DNA of 64,000 bases, taken from contig JAQVVM010000007.1 of NCBI GenBank assembly GCA_028698995.1, positions 1 through 64,000 of the forward strand. The letters are read 5' to 3'. The position numbers were made by a program, and so were the translations under genes. Each line of letters begins with the position of its first letter. Positions within the stretch are counted from its first letter, which is position 1. Of the stretch, positions 1 through 9,099 are shown piece by piece. Under the pieces are notes generated by a model. The model ran no database searches and was not told where the DNA came from. It was given only the letters and a program-made list of their open reading frames with translations. Origin of the DNA: Bacteroidales bacterium (GTDB taxonomy: Bacteria; Bacteroidota; Bacteroidia; Bacteroidales; PXBB01).

Positions 1-2
1 GA

Positions 3-299
3 TTAAAAATAGCATTTCGAAATGCAGCGAATGCGATAGGAAACTTAAAAGAAGGAAACCTTGCTGGTTTTTTTAGACGCATTTGTTATAAAAGAGGTAG
101 AACTACTGCAATAAATGCAACTGCTAGAAAATTGGCTGTTATCATTTGGAATATGTTAGCAAAAAATGTTTCTTACAATCCGCCTTCTCAATATCTCTGT
201 TTAGATGAAAAAAGAAAACTCGGGTTAGTGAAAAGAATTAAAAAACAAATTACTAAATTTGCAATTACTAATGAAGAACTAAATATTTCAACTAGTTGA
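3..299 (+). mobile_element. IS110-family transposase, C-terminal fragment (gene runs off the left edge)
   Basis: Frame-3 translation LKIAFRNAANAIGNLKEGNLAGFFRRICYKRGRTTAINATARKLAVIIWNMLAKNVSYNPPSQYL... ends at TGA 297-299; resembles the Transposase_20/IS110 C-terminal region (RGRTTAINATARKLA..W.ML). Confidence 0.8.
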
Positions 300-553
300 A
301 TATCAATACTTAAAGTTTGACGTTAGTCAGAATCTGAATATCAACATAACATGCTTAATCTTTAAATAATTACCTAAATATTATCCTCTTTTAAAATGGT
401 ATTAATAAGGTATCATGGTAAAAAATGGTAAAATCATTAGTGTCCGATAAAAATTTGGAAATTGATAAAAGATAGCATTCAAAAAGATATTTATGATTAT
501 TTTCATAATTGGGGGATTGTTTTTGATGAGTATAATTGCTTTTCAGCTATTTA

Positions 554-589
554 TATTGTCTCTTCCGATGCTTATCGGAAGAGACAATA
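554..589. repeat. Perfect 16-bp inverted repeat with 4-nt loop
   Basis: TATTGTCTCTTCCGAT-GCTT-ATCGGAAGAGACAATA, read directly; no T-run follows on the + strand. Confidence 0.85.
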
Positions 590-718
590 ACGAAAGTAAA
601 AATTTACATCCATTATTTGTAAACTAAATTTTTATTGAACAACATGAATAAAAAATATAACTTGTAAAATATTTTTTTAATTTTGCTAAAATATTCTTTA
701 AACATAAACTTTATTAAC

Positions 719-1699
719 ATGAAAAACATCTACTTAACCTTTAGTTTATTTTATTGTTTAATTTTTTCAGCAAACAGTCAACCCGTTCCGGTGGCGTACT
801 ATCCTTTAAATGGCAATGCCAATGATGTGGGCATCAATGGTTTAAATGGGACAACTTTTGGAAACCCGACACCTACAACAAATTTACAAGGTGTTTCAAA
901 CAGTGCCTATGAATTCGACGGTGTTGATGATTACATAAACATTGGCAGCAGTCTTCTGTTAAAACCCAGCTCACAAGTTTCACTAGCACTTTGGGCCTAT
1001 AATTCCAACTGGACTTCTTTTACATCATGGGCCGCACTTGCCGGCAATACAGCATCGGGTGGCTATGAGTTAATTATTCACGGCTCATCCTCAACTCTTG
1101 AGTCTCAATGTAAACGCAATGGTACCTACGGTATTACAAGCTATGCCCTTAGTAATCTGAGTAGTGGGTGGCATCATTTAGCTTTCACCTTTGACGGACG
1201 TTACAGCATACTTTATGTGGATGGCTTTTCTGTTGACACTGATGATGCAGGTGCAGTATATCCTATTCAATACGGAAATCCGGGAAACAGCACAATTATT
1301 GGTGATGAAGCAGGCACCGGTTCTACTCCTGAAGGAGACAGTTTTACAGGAAAAATTGATGAAGTAAGGTTTTATGATGTAGCTTTAACTGCACAAGAAA
1401 TTCTAAATCTTTACAATTCTTCCCTTACAATTAATGAAAATTTTAATGATAAAATTTCTCAAACAGTATTTCCAAACCCATCATCCGATATAATTAACAT
1501 TGAATTGCCCGAGAATCATGAAATGTTTACTATAACACTTTCAGATGTTACCGGAAAAATTATTGACAGAAATTCAATTTCTTCAAGAAATGGTTTGTTA
1601 ACTTATATGAGACCTTCTAATGTAACAGGAGGGTTTTACCTGTTATCTATTGATGACCAAAATGGGAACAGGACTATACATAAAATCCTATTCAATTAA
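719..1699 (+). CDS. LamG/concanavalin A-like domain protein with T9SS C-terminal sorting domain
   Basis: ORF; likely start at internal ATG 719 (MKNIYLTFSLFYCLIFSANSQ signal peptide); LamG-like VAYYPLNGNANDVG...EFDGVDDYINIG...GKIDEVRFYDVALTAQEI; C-term VFPNPSSDIINIE...GGFYLLSIDDQNGNRTIHKILF. Confidence 0.85.
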   Translation: MKNIYLTFSLFYCLIFSANSQPVPVAYYPLNGNANDVGINGLNGTTFGNPTPTTNLQGVSNSAYEFDGVDDYINIGSSLLLKPSSQVSLALWAYNSNWTSFTSWAALAGNTASGGYELIIHGSSSTLESQCKRNGTYGITSYALSNLSSGWHHLAFTFDGRYSILYVDGFSVDTDDAGAVYPIQYGNPGNSTIIGDEAGTGSTPEGDSFTGKIDEVRFYDVALTAQEILNLYNSSLTINENFNDKISQTVFPNPSSDIINIELPENHEMFTITLSDVTGKIIDRNSISSRNGLLTYMRPSNVTGGFYLLSIDDQNGNRTIHKILFN

Positions 1700-1901
1700 T
1701 ACTTATTTAGAAATCTCCTCAAATACGCCATTCACATTTATAAGTGGGTTATCCCAATGCTTTTAAATGGGAAACAGGTATCCTCTTGGTATTACAGCAT
1801 AATATTCCTCATTAATAAATTTCACTTTTGAATTTTTCATAAATTAACAGTGATAATTCAATATTGCTTATCTTTGCAAATCAGAAAAAGAACAAATTAA
1901 A

Positions 1902-3083
1902 ATGAAGAAAATATTTGATAACAAGTGGCTTATTAAATCATTAAGAGTGCTCATTATAATAGCAATAATGTTTATAATAGGCTATCGTCAAGGTAAGTTT
2001 TTTGGATACACATTTGGTCAAAGTAATGAACCACAAACAACACAAAGATCTAATTTAACCCTTACCCAGGTTCAGGCAATGTTTGGCAATGCCCGTTCAT
2101 ATGCGCAAGACAACCTTGGTCATACAGCTGTTTACGATATAAACAATGCTTTATTAGGGATTGTTATATCTTCAAAACCCTATTCTGATAGCTTATCAGG
2201 ATTTGCCGGTCCTGTGCACTTTTTAATTGGTATAAACAAGGAAAACAAGATTGCAGGCATCGTCCTTACAGAGCATAATGAATCTCCCGGGTATTTAAGT
2301 TTTATTGAGAGCGAAGGATTTTTTGAGAAATTAAAAGGCAAAAGTATCAATGAAATTATCAATCAAAGGATTGATGCAGTATCAGGCGCCAGTATGACAT
2401 GCAATGCCGTTTCTACGGCACTTCAAAAAAGATTGGCAGCACATCTGGAAGTTATTCTGAAAGCAAAATCGGAAGACTCAAAAAAAAAAATAGGTAATGC
2501 CTTTTCTCTTCTAATAATTCTTTTTGCCCTTCTTTGTTTTTTTACTAAGAAGTTAAGAAAATACAGAATAGCATTACTAATTGGAAGTATCGCCATTTTG
2601 GGATTCTATCAAGGAACATTTATCTCTTTATTTTTATTACAGGGTTGGACATTAAGTGGAGTCCCGATTATATCACAATGGGTTATTGGCGGTATTGTTA
2701 TTATTTCAATATTACTACCTCTGTTTTTAAACAAATCATTTTATTGTAATTATTTATGTCCTTTTGGGGCTGCACAAGAACTTATTGGCAAAATAAATAA
2801 AAATAAAAAGCCGGTTCCTTTCCAAAAGACTTTGGTTCTTAAATATTTACGCGAAGGCATCTTCTATACTTTAATCGTATTGGTTATCAGCGGTCTAAAT
2901 ATTGATTTAACCAATGTTGAACCATTTTCCGCATTTGTTTTTCAATCAGCTTCTATTGTAGCTATCATCCTCGCATTGGTATTTCTGATTTTGTCAGTGT
3001 TCTTTAACAAACCATGGTGTTACTATTTTTGTCCCACAGGACAGTTTTTGGCTTTTTTCAGAGTACAAAAAGATAATAAGTAA
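1902..3083 (+). CDS. FMN-binding domain / 4Fe-4S polyferredoxin-like membrane protein (NosR/NapH-like)
   Basis: FMN-binding-like region (IGINKENKIAGIVLTEHNESPGYL...DAVSGASMT), several TM helices, motifs FYCNYLCPFGAAQE and WCYYFCPTGQF. Confidence 0.8.
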   Translation: MKKIFDNKWLIKSLRVLIIIAIMFIIGYRQGKFFGYTFGQSNEPQTTQRSNLTLTQVQAMFGNARSYAQDNLGHTAVYDINNALLGIVISSKPYSDSLSGFAGPVHFLIGINKENKIAGIVLTEHNESPGYLSFIESEGFFEKLKGKSINEIINQRIDAVSGASMTCNAVSTALQKRLAAHLEVILKAKSEDSKKKIGNAFSLLIILFALLCFFTKKLRKYRIALLIGSIAILGFYQGTFISLFLLQGWTLSGVPIISQWVIGGIVIISILLPLFLNKSFYCNYLCPFGAAQELIGKINKNKKPVPFQKTLVLKYLREGIFYTLIVLVISGLNIDLTNVEPFSAFVFQSASIVAIILALVFLILSVFFNKPWCYYFCPTGQFLAFFRVQKDNK

Positions 3084-3089
3084 TACTAT

Positions 3090-4370
3090 CTATAGGTGAT
3101 TGATGACATAATCTCCTATCATGCAATTAAGACATTTTTTCTGATTGCAGTAGTTATTTTTAAGCTCAATTAGTGCCTGAGAATCGTAAGCAGATTTAAC
3201 ACTGATGCTGTTTTTAACCCAATCATTTACAATTGCATTTTTTTCACAATTAACATCCTCCAGAAATGATAAAGCACTTTCTTTAAGTAATGGTAACTGC
3301 TTTTCTGAAGCATAAGCAAACAAAAATGGAATAAATGTGTTGATTACTATATTATCAGCAGCATCAACACCTAATTTTTTTAATTTGCGTTTACTTTCTC
3401 TAGCGAAAGAATAATGAGATTCCCAGTAAGGGCTTGTAGAAATTCTAAGCAATCCATAATAATCCTTAACTGATTGTGATTCAATAACTTTGGAAAATAA
3501 AAAATCAGCAGTATTTAACAATTTTGATAATTGCGCAATTCTAATATGAGGAAAATTTACAGGTCTTATTCTCGACATGCGCCACAATGACGAATTAATC
3601 GGTGTTAAAGAAAATTTTTGTTTCAAGAAATGATATTCAGATTTCAGCTGAGCAGTATAATCATCTTCGGCATCATGCTCAAGAAAACCTGCCTGACCAA
3701 AAAGCAAAGCTTCAATTTGGAATAAATTATCTTTATGTTTTTCAACAACACTTAGGGGTAAAGACTTTGAAACCAATTCAAAAGGGAGTGCATTCACATT
3801 AAAACCAAAATTTCTGAATAAAAACTCATAAAAAGTTTTGTTCCAGTCGTTATTGTATTTTTTAAAAACAGTAATAATTTGTAACAACTTATTATTCAAT
3901 CTTTCAACAATCAGTTTTTCTTTCCAAATATTAAGTAAATGAGGGTCTAAATCAGGCAGGTGCTTCTGACAGGGAATCCCGAGCTTGCTTTCCATTAATT
4001 TTGTATAATTAAGATACAATGTTTCATCAAATAATCCTTTGATTATCAATGTAGGAATAATCTCACCGTTGAATCTTTTTACAGGCACATCATCTTCCAA
4101 AACCACATGCAAGATAATATTGTCATATTTACTGTCATACTGATGCCCATGTCTATTCCAATCAGATGATTTTGTATGGATTTCAATATTACCGGCCCAG
4201 ATGGTATCGTTAATTTTTATTTTGCAGTTAAAAAAATCGGGACCTGCATTCTGGTTATATTGTCCAAAAGATTGTATCTCAATTATTTCATTAAGAGTGC
4301 TTTTTAAATTATGAATTTTTAACAATTTATAACGCCATAAAAAATGCAGAAAATATTCATTCATAAACAC
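3090..4370 (-). CDS. DUF2851 family protein
   Basis: MNEYFLHFLWRYKLL...QYNQNAGPDFFNCKIKINDTIWAGNIEIHTKSSDWNRHGH, C-terminal CNQKKCLNCMIG; matches the Bacteroidota DUF2851 family as I recall it. Confidence 0.8.
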   Translation of the reverse strand: MFMNEYFLHFLWRYKLLKIHNLKSTLNEIIEIQSFGQYNQNAGPDFFNCKIKINDTIWAGNIEIHTKSSDWNRHGHQYDSKYDNIILHVVLEDDVPVKRFNGEIIPTLIIKGLFDETLYLNYTKLMESKLGIPCQKHLPDLDPHLLNIWKEKLIVERLNNKLLQIITVFKKYNNDWNKTFYEFLFRNFGFNVNALPFELVSKSLPLSVVEKHKDNLFQIEALLFGQAGFLEHDAEDDYTAQLKSEYHFLKQKFSLTPINSSLWRMSRIRPVNFPHIRIAQLSKLLNTADFLFSKVIESQSVKDYYGLLRISTSPYWESHYSFARESKRKLKKLGVDAADNIVINTFIPFLFAYASEKQLPLLKESALSFLEDVNCEKNAIVNDWVKNSISVKSAYDSQALIELKNNYCNQKKCLNCMIGDYVINHL

Positions 4371-4458
4371 TTAGGATAAAATTCACGATTATAAATAAAA
4401 GTACTTAAAAATTAAATGAAAAATCGTATATTTGTGAAAAATATTAATATTAAAGCAT

Positions 4459-4854
4459 ATGAAAAATTTACAAATAATAAAACTAATGGTTTTTGTATCC
4501 TTTTTCGGCTTCATTCATTCAGTGTCTGCCCAGCAGGACTATCTAAGAGTTGTTGATGTAATGCCCCAATACCCGGGTGGACAACAAGCACTAAGCCAAT
4601 TTATTCAACAACATATTGTTTATCCTCCTGAAGCCATGAGATTAAGAAAAGAAGGCATTGTTTATGTGACTTTTATTGTTGAGAGAGATGGCAATCTAAC
4701 ACAGATAAAAGCCTCAAGAGGAATAGGTGAAGATATGGAAAAAGAAGCAGAAAATGTGGTTAAAAAGATGCCCAAATGGTCACCGGGGCAGAATGCAGGT
4801 GAAACAGTAAGAGTTCTTCTCAGTTTACCAATTGAATTTAAACTTAGAAACTGA
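4459..4854 (+). CDS. TonB C-terminal domain protein (energy transducer TonB-like)
   Basis: PQYPGGQQALSQFIQQHIVYPPEAMRLRKEGIVYVTFIVERDGNLTQIKASRGIGEDMEKEAENVVKKMPKWSPGQNAG. Confidence 0.85.
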   Translation: MKNLQIIKLMVFVSFFGFIHSVSAQQDYLRVVDVMPQYPGGQQALSQFIQQHIVYPPEAMRLRKEGIVYVTFIVERDGNLTQIKASRGIGEDMEKEAENVVKKMPKWSPGQNAGETVRVLLSLPIEFKLRN

Positions 4855-4863
4855 TTTTTTACT

Positions 4864-4893
4864 TGACTTTCCCTTTAAAATATATTATATTTG
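4864..4893 (+). promoter_or_regulatory. Candidate Bacteroidota-type promoter for the coiled-coil/zapA genes
   Basis: TTG (4864-4866), 19-bp spacer, TATATTTG (4886-4893), about 25 bp before ATG 4918; fits TTG-N17-23-TAnnTTTG. Confidence 0.5.
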
Positions 4894-4917
4894 TATAAAT
4901 TTTATCAGTTTTAATGA

Positions 4918-5202
4918 ATGTCTTTAATTATTACCCATCTAAATAATTTAGATACAAAAATTGAAGCAGTTTTAGAGGAAAACAAAAGTTATTTAATTAG
5001 AATAGAAGCTCTTGAAAAAGAAAATTCGGAATTAAAAAAATTATTAATTAACAAAAAAGAAGAATTAGAAAAGAAAGAACTGGAAAACACAGCCTTAAGA
5101 ATGAATCAAAACATCGAAGCTGAGAATTCCAATGACATAAAAACCAAGATAAATGAAATGGTGCGGGAAATTGATAAGTGTATTGCATATTTGAATAAAT
5201 AA
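4918..5202 (+). CDS. Small coiled-coil protein upstream of zapA (division-associated, ZapB-like)
   Basis: 94 aa, heptad-rich; directly precedes zapA. Confidence 0.55.
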   Translation: MSLIITHLNNLDTKIEAVLEENKSYLIRIEALEKENSELKKLLINKKEELEKKELENTALRMNQNIEAENSNDIKTKINEMVREIDKCIAYLNK

Positions 5203-5223
5203 ACTTGTATTGATATATAATTA

Positions 5224-5517
5224 GTGAACGAAATAACAATAAATGTATCCATAGCTGACAGACCCTATAAAATTACGATAAAGAGGGATGATGAAGAATT
5301 AATAAGACTAGCCGTGAAAGATATTAACGATAAAATTAAATCATTTTCACAGCAATATGCCTTCAAAGACAATCAGGATCTTTTAGCAATGGCAGTTCTA
5401 CAAATAAGTACAGATTTATTTACCCAAAATAGACAAATAGAAACAGAGACAAAAGTTATAACAGATAAAATAACAGGAATTTCAGAAAAAATCGAATCTT
5501 TCTATTTGCAACAATAA
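5224..5517 (+). CDS. zapA: Cell division protein ZapA
   Basis: NEITINVSIADRPYKITIKRDDEELIRLAVKDINDKIKSFSQQYAFKDNQDLLAMAVLQI; GTG start. Confidence 0.8.
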   Translation: MNEITINVSIADRPYKITIKRDDEELIRLAVKDINDKIKSFSQQYAFKDNQDLLAMAVLQISTDLFTQNRQIETETKVITDKITGISEKIESFYLQQ

Positions 5518-5556
5518 AGTTCTTTGAATAATGCTGCGCAACGCACATAAAAGCAT

Positions 5557-5770
5557 ACCCGCATAAATTCAATAATATTACGTTTGTTAAACTCAACATT
5601 AACAAATTGGAGTTAAGGCTCAAAGATTTATAGAAAAGGCCTCAATCAAATGCTTGTCGTTTGATTCTCAAATCTGAGACATTGGAATTTCGAAAAATTT
5701 GGCTACTCTACCGTAAATAGTTTGGGGTTTAAATAAACCTAAATTGAATATTATGCGGGTTTTTTATTAA
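5557..5770 (+). ncRNA. ssrS: Candidate 6S RNA (SsrS)
   Basis: About 205 nt gap between zapA and rny. Closing stem ACCCGCATA (5557-5565) / TATGCGGGT (5752-5760) followed by a T-run; inner imperfect stem CTC-AA-AGATTT (5619-5629) / AAATCTGAG (5670-5678); apical hairpin AATCAAA-N9-TTTGATT (5644-5666). Downstream of zapA, as in gammaproteobacteria. Confidence 0.7.
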
Positions 5771-5809
5771 ATTATTTTTAAATTATTAACTAATGACAAT
5801 TTATTTTAT

Positions 5810-7357
5810 ATGGAAACAACAACAATTATAATTCTAATCTCATCTGTGGGTTCTTTTATTATAGGCTCAATCGTAAGCAGTATAATTCAAAAAAAGAGAA
5901 ATGCTAAGAAGAGCATGCAGATTATTAAGGAAGCCAAATCAGAAGCCGAGGTTCTTAAAAAAGATAAAATTTTGGAAGCTAAGGAAAAATTCCTTCAGCT
6001 TAAAAGCGAACATGAAAAATATATCACCGAAAAAAATAATGAAATTGCTAATAAAGAAAACAGGCTGAAACAAAAAGAATCGAATTATTCGCAACGCATG
6101 GAGGAAATAAACAAAAAACAAAAAGAACTTAGTGTTTTAAAAGACGGCCTCAATACACAATTTGAAATCCTTAACAAAAAACAAAGCGAATTGGAGAAAG
6201 CTCATTCAAAGCAGATAGAGCAATTAGAAGTTATTTCCGGTTTATCAGCCTCTGAGGCTAAATCACAGCTTATTGAAAGCCTTAAGGCCAATGCCAAAAC
6301 AGAAGCTTTAGCACAAATAAAAGACATTGTTGAAGAGGCAAAAATGACTGCTAGTATGGAAGCCAAGAAAATCGTCATTGAAACCATACAGAGAAATGCT
6401 ACTGAGTTCTCTTCTGAAAATGCAGTTTCAGTCTTCAACATTGACAATGATGAAATCAAAGGTCGTATTATTGGTAGAGAAGGTCGAAATATCAGGGCAC
6501 TGGAAGCTGCAACCGGAGTTGAAATTATAGTAGATGACACCCCTGAAGCAATTATTCTTTCTGCTTTTGACCCAATACGCAGAGAAGTAGCACGCTTATC
6601 ACTGCACAAATTAGTATCTGACGGCAGAATTCATCCGGCACGCATTGAAGAGGTCGTTGCCAAAACAAAAAAACAGATTGAACAAGAAATTATTGAAATT
6701 GGTAAACGAACCACCATTGATATGGGTATTCATGGCATGCATCACGAACTTATTCGCTTGATAGGCAAGATGAAGTACAGAGCCTCTTATGGGCAGAACC
6801 TCCTGCAACATTCAAAAGAAGTGGCAGAACTGGCTGCTGTTATGGCAGCAGAGCTTGGTTTAAATGCAAAAATTGCCAAGAGAGCCGGATTACTCCATGA
6901 TATTGGGAAGGTTTCTGATACTGAAACCGACCAACCTCATGCTTTATTGGGGATGAAACTTGCAGAAAAATTTAAAGAAAAACCTGAAATCTGCAACGCC
7001 ATTGGTGCCCACCACGAGGAAGTTGAAATGACCGGTTTAATTTCTCCAATTGTACTTGCCTGTGATGCCATTTCAGGAGCACGACCCGGAGCCAGAAGAG
7101 AAGTTGCTGAATCTTACATCAAACGTTTAAATAATCTTGAGGAACTTGCTTTGTCCTATCCCGGTGTGGTTAAAACATTTGCCATTCAGGCTGGAAGAGA
7201 GCTTCGAGTAATTGTAGGCAGTGAAAAAATTAATGATATGGAAGCGGAACAATTGTCATACGATCTGTCACAAAAGATTCAAAACGAGATGACTTATCCC
7301 GGACAAATAAAAATCACTGTAATTCGAGAAACACGTTCTGTGGCTTATGCAAAGTAG
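5810..7357 (+). CDS. rny: Ribonuclease Y
   Basis: N-terminal TM, long coiled coil, KH domain ([31 protein letters not shown]), HD domain (HDIGKVSD), C-term [20 protein letters not shown]. Confidence 0.97.
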   Translation: METTTIIILISSVGSFIIGSIVSSIIQKKRNAKKSMQIIKEAKSEAEVLKKDKILEAKEKFLQLKSEHEKYITEKNNEIANKENRLKQKESNYSQRMEEINKKQKELSVLKDGLNTQFEILNKKQSELEKAHSKQIEQLEVISGLSASEAKSQLIESLKANAKTEALAQIKDIVEEAKMTASMEAKKIVIETIQRNATEFSSENAVSVFNIDNDEIKGRIIGREGRNIRALEAATGVEIIVDDTPEAIILSAFDPIRREVARLSLHKLVSDGRIHPARIEEVVAKTKKQIEQEIIEIGKRTTIDMGIHGMHHELIRLIGKMKYRASYGQNLLQHSKEVAELAAVMAAELGLNAKIAKRAGLLHDIGKVSDTETDQPHALLGMKLAEKFKEKPEICNAIGAHHEEVEMTGLISPIVLACDAISGARPGARREVAESYIKRLNNLEELALSYPGVVKTFAIQAGRELRVIVGSEKINDMEAEQLSYDLSQKIQNEMTYPGQIKITVIRETRSVAYAK

Positions 7358-7364
7358 GTAAGAT

Positions 7365-7976
7365 TTATTTTTTGTAAGAAGAAAGTATTAAATTTGTTTC
7401 TTCAATAAAAGACAGTAGTTCTTCTCTTCCTTGTTTCTTTTCAGATGAAGTCAGAAAAATTTTGGGAAGTTCTTCCCATGTTTCTAACAGCTTGTTTTTA
7501 TATGATTGAATAGTAGCATTAAGACTCGTCTTTGGCAACTTATCAGTTTTGGTAAAAACAATAACAAAAGGCAATCCCTTTTCCGCCATCCACTCCATTA
7601 TCTCTTCATCAACAGCTTGAACCTCATGTCGGCAATCAACCAACAAAAACGAGCACAAGAGTGTTTTTCGGTTTAATAAAAATTTACCAATACTTTCTTT
7701 CCATTCCTCCCTTTTATTTTTTGAAATTTTAGCATATCCCAAACCAGGCAAATCAACCAAATACCATGTATCATTAATTAGAAAATAGTTAAATAAACGT
7801 GTTTTCCCGGGCGTAACAGATGTTTTGGCCATATTTTTACAATTCACTAACATATTAATGAGTGAAGATTTGCCGACATTAGAACGTCCAATAAAGGCAT
7901 ATTCTGGTATAGTTTCAGGAGGACATCTACTGATATCCGGTGCGCTCTTAACAAATTCTGCTTTTTGAATTATCAT
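7365..7976 (-). CDS. engB: Ribosome biogenesis GTPase YihA/YsxC (EngB)
   Basis: EYAFIGRSNVGKSSLINMLVN...TPGKTRLFNYFLIND.WYLVDLPGLGYAK...VFTKTDKL. Confidence 0.95.
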   Translation of the reverse strand: MIIQKAEFVKSAPDISRCPPETIPEYAFIGRSNVGKSSLINMLVNCKNMAKTSVTPGKTRLFNYFLINDTWYLVDLPGLGYAKISKNKREEWKESIGKFLLNRKTLLCSFLLVDCRHEVQAVDEEIMEWMAEKGLPFVIVFTKTDKLPKTSLNATIQSYKNKLLETWEELPKIFLTSSEKKQGREELLSFIEETNLILSSYKK

Positions 7977-8053
7977 TTTGGGAATATAATAAATATTTTT
8001 AGTAAAATAAAAAAACCGAATAGTTTAGAAGTGTATGCAAAAAACTTACAATA

Positions 8054-8986
8054 TTAAAAAATCAAGTGTCTTTCTTTTTTTTGCTGATAAATATCTTCTA
8101 TACTGATTAGAATGGCTGTTTCTTCTACATCCCCGAATGTATCATTTAAGCTTGTACCTAAAGTCATCATTGAAGGAGAGATTTTCATATATGAGTTAAT
8201 TAATGGGGGAATTGATTCCCCATATGCTTTTAAAAGGCCTTGTAGAACTTTATAGTCCCCATCATAATCATTTCCTTTGAAATAATTTTTCAAACTTTGA
8301 TGGGCGTCAAACTTAAAGCTTGGTTTCTTTGGCTGCATCAAGTTAAAAGAATCAGGGAAATAAAGATATATAAAGCTCAGTAATATTTGCCGTGCAGTTC
8401 TGTTATAACAATTGTACATGGTAACCTTACCAAAAAAATACTTTATTTCAGGGTTGTTTACAATAAGAAAGCCTAAACCATCCCAAAGATTATCAAGAGC
8501 ATAAAGGGCTTTTCGTGCATTTTTTGTTGTCTGATACATTGGCTGAACAAAAGATCTTCCCAGTTCTATGGTATAAGGTAAAAAATCGTTTTCAAATTTT
8601 TCAGAAAATTCATATAAATGAGAAGTTGCCAGATTATATTTGGCGTTACTTATATCATGGGCATTTTTGCATTCAATGTATCTGTAACCACCTAATATCT
8701 CCATTGCAGATGGATCCCATACAATAAGCTGTTTATAACAATTTTTGTTTGTATCAAAATAATCAATATCAAGTTCCTCTCCAGTCCCTCCACCGGCTTC
8801 ACGAAATGTTAACTCTCTTACCCGTCCAATTTCTCGCATAAGATTAGGTGCATTATGGGCTGTAAAAACATACAACTCATTATCTGCATTATTTGTTTTA
8901 CGAATCAGCTTATCGGGTGTGAGCTCACTTAATAAAAGTGTTCTATCAACAGCATCGATTATTGGTCTCATAAAATTATCATTCAT
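8054..8986 (-). CDS. GNAT-family hemolysin-like acyltransferase (OlsB/GlsB-like amino-acid N-acyltransferase)
   Basis: MREIGRVRELTFREAGGGTGEELDIDYFD...LGRSFVQPMYQ; adjacent to a PlsC-like gene. Confidence 0.75.
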   Translation of the reverse strand: MNDNFMRPIIDAVDRTLLLSELTPDKLIRKTNNADNELYVFTAHNAPNLMREIGRVRELTFREAGGGTGEELDIDYFDTNKNCYKQLIVWDPSAMEILGGYRYIECKNAHDISNAKYNLATSHLYEFSEKFENDFLPYTIELGRSFVQPMYQTTKNARKALYALDNLWDGLGFLIVNNPEIKYFFGKVTMYNCYNRTARQILLSFIYLYFPDSFNLMQPKKPSFKFDAHQSLKNYFKGNDYDGDYKVLQGLLKAYGESIPPLINSYMKISPSMMTLGTSLNDTFGDVEETAILISIEDIYQQKKERHLIF

Positions 8987-9099
8987 AGACTAACAAAGAT
9001 AACATTTTTTAAATTTAAACAGCGAATTATTCAAGATTATTATTAGAAGATAAAAAGGAATCATTTTAAAAATCAATAAGATAGAGAAGACAAAACCTA

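Noticed and set aside
493-627. 44-aa hydrophobic ORF MIIFIIGGLFLMSIIAFQLFILSLPMLIGRDNNESKNLHPLFVN
   Set aside because: Overlaps the perfect palindrome and lies in likely IS flank/remnant DNA; no family recognised; coding status unsupported.
6202-6609. 135-aa minus-strand ORF inside rny
   Set aside because: Antisense shadow of a confidently identified gene; no recognisable domain.
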